Under the pieces are notes generated by a model, which was not told the DNA's origin, ran no database searches, and saw only the letters and a list, made by a program, of their open reading frames with translations. This document shows, piece by piece, positions 12,201 to 21,200 of a stretch of 23,733 nt of DNA. The stretch is from Apostichopus californicus. Taxonomy: Eukaryota > Echinodermata > Holothuroidea > Aspidochirotida > Stichopodidae. The translations under genes and the position numbers were made by a program. The stretch's first letter is position 1; the number at the start of each line of letters is the position of its first letter. The stretch covers positions 1-23,733 of the forward strand of contig JAIPMN010016089.1 in assembly GCA_020650975.1 (NCBI GenBank), written 5' to 3'.

Positions 12201-15200
12201 GGACGGAAATTGTTAGCATCAAAATGATTACTTTACGACATAACAGGGACAGTGAAGGATTATGCAAAGGTTTGATCGCTGATTAGGATTTCAATAGAAA
12301 GAAAAACTTTGTTTTTAAATACTTCCCTGAAAATGACTGATTTTTGAAATTTTATGTGAAAATGTGCTCAACATTTATTATACATGTGCAAATTTTTCTT
12401 GTTGGCAATTTAACTGATCTAATTTCTACAAATCTAGCTTTCGCAATGTGTTACATAACTGAACAGCTTAATTACACATATTTTGACCAAAAATTTGAAG
12501 ACACTCAGATTTGTTAATTTACCTTGGCAGTATCTTCGCAAATAAGTTCACCGTACCGGTCCCTATTAAGGTGTAGGTTTACTCAACAGAGAATGGAAAG
12601 CATCTGCCAATTCACTTTAAATGAGTTAAAATACTACTACCCTGTATATCAATGCAAATATAACAAGTAAAATATGACAGTTCTTGAAAGAATAAGTTGG
12701 CGACATTTCTTCATTCTTTCTTTACACTGGACACAAACAAATATTAGTTAGCTCAACAACAAAATAATTTACTTGGTAAAAAATGATCTGGACAAAACTT
12801 TGCAAAATTACATCATCATTTAACTTCGTTTTGTGAATAACACGTTAAGAGACTTGCCAGCACGCTTAGAAGTTTGGCGTACTTTCCCGTTGCTATGGTA
12901 AAATCCTCACGTGTCAGAAAGTGTGTTTTCATGGGTATACATCATTATAGGTCCCTGGGCTATAGCTACTGTATACATATTTATCTATATATATTATATA
13001 TATACATATATACCACACTGTACAATGTTGTATACAATGTTCTGAATGCCCAATGGGCTAAAGCTAAAGCAGTGTTAATGGCTGGCTCATCCCAACTCTA
13101 AATTGTGACACACACCTGGCCTGATTGTTGGCTAACAGTCTTTTTTTTTCTCCACAATGGGATATTTCTGTCCTTGCCACATAACTATGGAGGGCTGATT
13201 CTGACATTAATAGGGGCAAAAGAGGGAATATTTATGACCCGAAGAAGTAAAAGGTTACCACCTCTACAAGTTGTGGACAGAAACGGCATAAATCTTCCTG
13301 ACAGGGCATCCTGAGTGTGACAGTACAGACTAACTAGTTACAACATCTCCTGCATGCTCATCGGTATTTACCCCCCCCCCCCAAAAAAAATTAAATTTAA
13401 GGAAGAAGAGGAGAGAGAGAGATCTATTTTAAGGACTGGAGAGACAATGAATTTATATGGGAAGAGTGGGGGGGGGGGGGTCCGGCCTCAGGTTGCTCTT
13501 CTGGTTTGGTACAGGGCAATGGGAATTTAAGTCAGAGAGATCAGAAGAACCAGTCATAAGTTACCGGTGATCAACGGTGGTAAAGGCGAACCTGAACGAT
13601 TCTTTTTTGGGGGGGGGGGGGGGNNNNNNNNNNGGGGGGGGGGGGGGGAGAGAGGAGGGCTTCGTGAAGCAAATTGTGGTCTTCCTGCCCTCGGAGTGTG
13701 AATAAAGTAGTATATTATAAACACCGACTGGAATATCTTGTCCTGGGGAATGTTGAAGGTGACATTTACAAGCTGTTATATTTTAAAGTATGAATGTGTA
13801 AACTCATAACACCACCTCTCCACACACAGACACACCCAGGATGGATGGACACCTGCATATCTCTCACAGCTGTCACACACCCACCCGGGTAACCTAAGTC
13901 TAGCCACTACCTACCTAGTGACAGGTTATATATTTATGTACACAGCAATAAAACATTGTCGGCGAAATGTTGGGAATGAAAGGTTCCTGTGGCATAGCTG
14001 TAAAATAAGTCCAATGTTTAAAAAATAACAAAAATGCTATATAATCCACTGCAAGAATTTACAGACTATTTGTAAGGCAATATCTGGACAATTGACACAA
14101 TTTCAAAATATGGTTTCAAACTCTAGATACGGTTCTTCAGAGGTCACTCAAATTTTGAGTGGGGTAAACCGGTAACAGGTGAAGTTCTCTTGAACCGTAA
14201 CAGGTGAAGTTCTCTTGAACGAGGACTGGGATTGAGTAAGTGTTCAGTATTCAAAGACATGTCAGTTGGCTTACATTTTGCACCAACTTCACCACAATCT
14301 GCGGGGATTCCGTACAGAAACGATCGTAATTAATATACATTCAAAACCCTCTCTTCAGTCCACCAATTATCGCACCATGGTAGACGAAATTGGAAAATGC
14401 TCCAAAAAGTTTGCCAATGAAATAATTTTAAAAATAATAATACGGTAGGTTTTCTTTGCAAGATTCCATGTTGTGTTACACAATGCACATATGACTTGCT
14501 AAACAGGAGTTACCTTACGGTTGTAACCACACCCCATGCCACTTCTCCATACCCCTTCCCCATGCCCCTCCCTTCCCCCATTCATTTCATCTGAGGGGTA
14601 TCCACTTACGTGTAAGTAGGCTATTTCAAGGGTTTTGAGGCCGAGTGACATGAAGTTAAATGAGTTCACTCTTGCAAAACTGAAATATGACCAAATGAAA
14701 ATGAAACTGCCACAGAGGGAGGGACTTACCACAAATGGAATTTCAGAAGGTATTGATGTGGCTGAATGAGCCAATAGGAACATATCGTCGACCCCGACTC
14801 CCAATGCCAAGAAAGGAAGCACCTGAGTTGTGGCTGCGTTGAACATGATACCTATCCAGGCACAGAAACCGAGAGATGCTGCCACAGAAAACGTGACCAG
14901 CACCACTCCACCTAGCCCCACCCCACCCTGTGATTTGACTCCGTCGTGGATCTTCAACATGGTTAAGAAGGCATAGATAACCTGCAAGGGAGAGAGGAGA
15001 ATGTGGAACAGTCACAAAACGAGAGAGCGAGGAGAGTTTTATGCAAAATGGAAGGAAAAAATTGTCAAAGGAAACATTCATAGAGTACATCTAGTTTGCA
15101 GCAACAAGAGGCTCAAAATCATTCATCCCATTCTAAACATTTTCTCTCCCCTACACCCCCCCCCCCTTTTATTTTTCTCATCATTCAAATTTAACATTGT

Positions 15201-18200
15201 CATGACAATTTTAAAAATCAAGTTTCTATTCATATTTACGCAATTCAGCGCAAAGGTTATATTAATGTGATGTTCCACCAATTTCTGTCTTTTGCTTTTG
15301 GAGTTTTCAAATTGCCCGACAAAGTACCGCATAAAAGCGCTAAATGTTTCCTTTTTAGCGGAGTCCCTATCCACAGGAGATGACTTAGCACAACCTTCAA
15401 CATGCCAGAAACATCTACTGTTATATGTATCTAGATATATATCAATATCTATATATCAATATCTATATATATCTATTTATCAATATATACATATATATCT
15501 ATATTATCCTGTAAACTTAGTATTAAGCAGTTTGCCTTTTTCATCCTAGGTCAAGTTTCAATGGCACTAAACAAGGACATAGCAGCTCCATAACCAACAA
15601 TATAACCACAGGATGCTGCTGACCTAATAATATTAAAACAAAATGAGATTCACTTGATGGAAAGTATATAATAACTTCCAAATATCATTCACAAAGGTGA
15701 ACTCACCATGAGGCAGTATCCTAGAGCTACCCGTATTACACTCATCTCTGAAAACTCTGCCAAGAGATCATTCAGAGCCGTCGATGTGAACGCGTTCACA
15801 TCCTGAGTTGAATTTACACTGGAACTGTTACGTACAGTCTGGAAGGGAGAAATAAAATGCGATCAACGATCTGTGTGAAGCCTAATTTCCAACATATGAA
15901 TTTTATTCTTATTTTTTCTTTTTTTTCTTGTGGGGTGTGGAGTGTGATACTGTCTCAGCACAACGTTGCCCTCCTAGTAACGCTATGACTACTCACATGT
16001 GAATCTCGTTCGCTCTCCATCCGTCACGAACTGTGACCCAGTCTGAGCACGAACTTACATGCTTTGTTCTTATGGATACAATATCATTAATTTGGGTTGT
16101 TGTACTCATTATAGGGGAAGTCAAATGCAAAATATGAGAGCCTATAAAGTTGCCTATCTGGAGATATCGTGTTTACAACGATTTCAAGTTTGACCCGTGG
16201 TGACCTTAAATGAACTCTGCCCTACCTCAAATTGTGTAGAAACTTTACACTACATAAGGCTATCCTACCATGCGTATATGAGCTCCTTTGACGTTCAGGT
16301 TCTGGAGATACAGCAGTTTTGAGATTTTCACATATTGCCCTCTGCTGACCCCAAATGACCTTCAATCTCCATCGAAAACAATAGGGTTCTTGTACCAATT
16401 ATGGGGAAGCCACATGCCAAATATGTGAACAGCAGAAGTTAACTATCTTGATAAATTGTGTATACAAGCTAGGATGTCACATACATACACATACACGAAT
16501 GCACGCCAACTTGACTGCATATGCTTATCCCCTACCTATGGCAAGTAACCAAAACACCAAACAAGCGTACAAATATAAACGCACAAAACCACTGTGTCTG
16601 AGAGAATGACCTACCTCCGTAAACTTGCGTTGCCAAGCATCTAAGACTTCGAGGGCTTTCTCCCTCGACCATCGTGTGCCAGCAACTTTATCGTGGTTCC
16701 GCCAGGAGTTGTACATATCCTGCTCCCCTTTCAGTTGAATAACTGTTTGCAGTGCTTCAGCACTGACAAAAAGAGAAAGAAGGATAAAAATGTTAAAAAA
16801 TCGGTTCTGACATTAACTTCATATCCACCACAATGATCAAATCTCTATCCAATCTTGATGAAGGATTCCTCCCCTCCATCCAAATATTTTTTTATTTTTA
16901 TTTTTCACTCTTGTTTCATGCAAGTTTCTAGCTTCAACAGGTATTTATTCAACATTTGAAACATTTCTGTACTGCTAGCTTTGCAATAGCATCCCTCAAC
17001 TCCTCCAAAATTACAAATCTCCATCAAACTTTAGTTCCTCTCTCCCATCTCCATCTTCCCCTCTCCACCCCTCCCCAATCGCTCCCCATATCCCATCCAA
17101 AGTCCTAAACCTCCCCAAGCCCTCGCCACACTTACCTCTTAATATACCCGCTTGAATTTTTTAAAGTACCACCAATGATCAATTCCTCAGGCCACTCCAT
17201 TAACTTTTTGGCAAATCCTTGACATCCACCAGTGAGATAATAACCAATATCTGGGACCTGGAATAAATATCAACAAAAAAATACATGAAATCATTGTACT
17301 AATATGCATATTTCATTGTCAAATCTTAAGGACTGCTAAATTGTGAGATGGTCCCCCAGTTCGCTCAAGTGGCCATTGAAGAGCATGTCGAACCAACAGC
17401 CACTTTTTCATTGAAAGTGGCCCCTGGTCCTGACCATTTTCTGGTACACGAATTCAGAAAGGGTAATAATGCAACCTTCCATAGGAGGACAGTCCACACA
17501 CTATGGGGCACAACCCAAAGTGGGTGACCATACCTATTTAGGTGGGTCACACGGTTGTTTCCAGGCGTCAGAAAATTGGTCTACAGTTTTCAGAGCTTGC
17601 CGAGAAGATGGTATAGGTTATTTTTTTGTGGTAAACTTAGAAGTCCAAATGTCCAAACTAGTTGCCTTGCATTCCGAGCATCGATTCCGAGTGGGGGGAG
17701 GGAGGGGGAGGTGGGTGTGACTGGTGCTCATTCCTCATGGGAGATCTTGGGTTGTGGGTCTGCTGCAATAACAAGACACAAAGACTCACCTGCCCACTGG
17801 CTTTATTTGGAGCTGTTTGAGGACACTCCGGATCCTGTGGATTTAGGCACGGCCTATCCACATACCCGTGACCAATACCCGTCTGCAGTGTGCGGAAGAA
17901 ACAAAATCTTGCGTTGTTAATATGTGGACAGGTTTCCATATTACAGATGTAAATGGATTTAATACAAATGTCACAGTCTGCGGTGTGACATCTTTTGCAT
18001 TTACAAATTTCACAAGTGAACGAACAGTTGCATATCATGCTAGTTTGCTTCATAAAGGCAGCCTGTGTAGTTTTAGTCTGCAAATTTTTTTTTCCAAAGC
18101 TACTGAGAATTATTAAAATTAACAATTATTTAAGGTAATATTAAATATATTATAATTATAAAAGGTCACACATGATCACACTCTAGGTTACAACAACAAC

Positions 18201-21200
18201 CCCTCCCATAACCCTGGCCCAGCCTTTTTCATCGAATAAAGGTTAATAAACGACTAATGCTAGACTTTGATTCAATCCTTGATGCTTCATTGCACAGACG
18301 CTTTACATAGTGGTAAAGAATATGTCAAAACCATACTGGAAAATGTGAGTATTTGCCGTTTAACAAATAATAAGAATTGGGACATATTTTATTGCTATGA
18401 ATAATTAATTACAGGTTAAGTACCAGCTAACTGCACCTTTCTTGTGGGCGAAAACTACTTTGTAATGTTTCATATAGCAATATATCTGTTTCAACATTTC
18501 TAAACAATATCAAAACACAAGATGTGTCACATGTATAGCATGTGAGCACACTGTTATTTTTTTTGGGGGGGGGGGGGAGATTTCTATTTTGCAAATGATG
18601 TAAAGCAGATATTTTAACACCTTGCTCCCATAGCAATGACATTTTATGCTACTTAATAATTGTAAACTAATTCATTTCGATAACAGGGTACACACTGAAT
18701 AAAAGAACAAAAACAAAGACACCACTTCACATCACATATAGGATCCTACAAAAAGTTGCATCAAAATAACTTACACTATTAAACATTTCTTGCATGGGTT
18801 CAAGGTATTCTCTGTAAGCTTCAGAAATATCTATGAGTCCTACTGGATCTAAATTTGTCCACCTGAATGTATTATTGTATGTTCTGCAAAAAGAAAAGAA
18901 AAAAGAAGAATGAACAATGGAAAAAGAAAAAAAAAAAAAACATAACCAAAGAAGACATTTTGTTTGTTTTTAAAGATAAGATCTTACACCAACGCAACAT
19001 AATTTGTGGTTCATGAATGTCACAGGTGTACTTTCAGGAATGTCGTTATCAGATCAAACCAACAATTTATTTCTCCTTATGATGCCTCCAGTACAGGTTC
19101 ATCTCTGAGGGAGCTATCAGATCACTAAGAAAACCAGGTAAATTGTAGCAAACATCAATTTCTGAATGTGTCATTGTTATTGCCAATCATGTTAGTTCCA
19201 TCTAAAAACCGTGTACTGTTTTCTCTGCACACGATAAATAATAACGACAGTCGAGATGCAAAAAAAACTTCTCCTGATGGAAGCGGATACTCAAATAGAC
19301 AGGTGTGAAAAAGCAGAAACCTTGCATGCTATATATATAGCTGCTGGTGAGTTTGAACGTGAACAAGACAACGACAGAAAAGAAAGATTTCAATTGAGGA
19401 AGAATCAAGCCCTCAAACGAACAAAATTCCAAAATCATCAGGAGATTCGTAGAGGTTTAAGAGAAAACTCTTTGATATCGACACACGACTCGGAAACATC
19501 GGTGACCTCTTTCTGCTCTGCTCTTCATGGAGAGCAAATCCATCGCCCCCTTGATTTTTTTTAATTCCTTTTGTGATCTAGGTTACAAGAATTGCTACAG
19601 AACCTGTGAGGGGTAAGTAGGTCACTTGGCAAAAAAATATGGAAAGCCCATGACCAAGTTACTATGACAGCACCACTCTTTTCAAGTATGCCAAGCATAC
19701 TCACAAATATATAGAATAATCATAGAAAATTGTCACACACATCTAGCAGTTGTATTCAAGTATGCCGAGCATACTCACAAATATATGGAATAATCATAGA
19801 AATTTGTCACACACATCTAGCAGTTGTCTTCAAGTATGCCAAGCATACTCACAAATATATAGAATAAAAGAGTTGTCACACACACACACCTAGAAATTGT
19901 ATTCCAGTATGCCAACCATACTCACAAATATATGGAATAATCATAGTAGTTGTCTCACACATCTAGCAGTTGTCTTCAAGTATGCCAATAATACTCACAA
20001 ATGTATGGAATACACATAGAAAGGTGTCACACACATCTGAAATTGTATTCAAGTATGTTAATCATACTCACAAATATATGGAATAATCATAGTAGTTGTC
20101 ACACACAAACCTAGAAATTGTATTCAAGTATGCCAATAATACTCACAAATATATGGAATACACATAGAAAGGTGTCACACACATCTGAAATTGTATTCAA
20201 GTATGTTAATCATACTCACAAATATATAGAATACACATAGAAAGTTGTCACACACCGTCTACAAATTTTAAGTATGCAGAAGTATACCCACACACATGAT
20301 AGCCTCCCACACTTCTAGAATTATTAAGAATACCAAACGTACTGTACTTACAAACATTCCAACTCAAACACATCTAGAATTATTAAGTATGCTCACACTC
20401 ATAGAACTTATTTAACAACCCTAGTTATACAATCGTCCAGAATATCTAAAAGTACATGTCCAACATAGTCAGAAATATATAACTGGATATTAAATAAAAA
20501 TTCTTCGATCACCATCTCCAAAACAGGCAGCCATATATTACATTAATATACATGTACTAAAATTTACAACAGTTCATTCCTCAAACACAGTATGTATACA
20601 TAGCTGTCACACCCATAACTACTGTACTGTAAATACTCAGTTAGTTAGAGTCACGTTCCTCCAAAGACCGAGATTTCAGAAAATTTGATATAAAAAAAAA
20701 TTAAATAAAAAAGATCCATAAATGCTTTGCAACAGAGACATCTTGGTTCCAGGGCACTGTGTGAGCACCACTCCCAGCCTCTCTCACACATGGAGAGAGG
20801 TGTCAACAGGATAGCGTACACAAGATAATATACAAAGTTGCCATATGGGCTGGCATCTGGCTTTAAAAACACCCTGGTGGTCCTGGAAATGAGTTCACCT
20901 TATGACAAAAGTCTCTGCGCATCATCCCTGTCCTTAGAAGCTTGATAATCAAAGTATGTCTAATTCCTCTCTACCGAACAAAGGCCAACATGACAGCTAA
21001 ATGCATTGTTGTACTTTCTCAACTTTTTGACCTGAAAGAGCTAGCATAAAATCTTCCATGGTGGAGGGAGGGGGGGGGGGAGCACTCTTGGAACATAGAA
21101 ATACTCAAAATGTGCGGCAGTTCTAAGACAAGTAATTAAAATAATCCCCCCCCCCATCCCGCCCCTCCTTGTAGCCTATTGTGCATTAAGAGATGGTCTT

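Larger units (their letters stand above)
212..14729 (-). other. ptch1: large patched intron (about 14.5 kb)
   Basis: This intron is bounded by the donor at 14729-14728 and the acceptor CAG at 214-212. It holds nearly all the repeat families of the window, the candidate Gli sites, a retroposon tail and the N gap. I found no further Patched-like coding segment in it, which fits the exact 42-codon continuity with the flanking exons. Confidence 0.85.

Noticed and set aside
12874..13314. Two neighbouring plus-strand frames (75 and 69 codons)
   Set aside because: The first passes through a TA microsatellite, the second has no domain, and there is no splice-consistent join between them.
13609..13648. 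Possible chimeric join at the N gap
   Set aside because: The patched exons on the two sides of the gap match in strand, order, phase and protein register, so a misjoin is unlikely.
14499..14729. Extension of the TM4 open frame beyond IPFV on the minus strand
   Set aside because: A strong GTAAGT donor sits right after IPFV, the following residues do not resemble Patched, and the next exon joins in phase at 211.
15001..15374. Open frames on both strands (about 83-89 codons)
   Set aside because: They lie inside a patched intron, overlap in opposite directions, pass through poly-C and AT-rich sequence, and carry no recognisable motif.
17555..17920. 121-codon plus-strand open frame
   Set aside because: It lies antisense to the well-supported patched exon at 17790-17882 and its flanking intron, and has no domain of its own.
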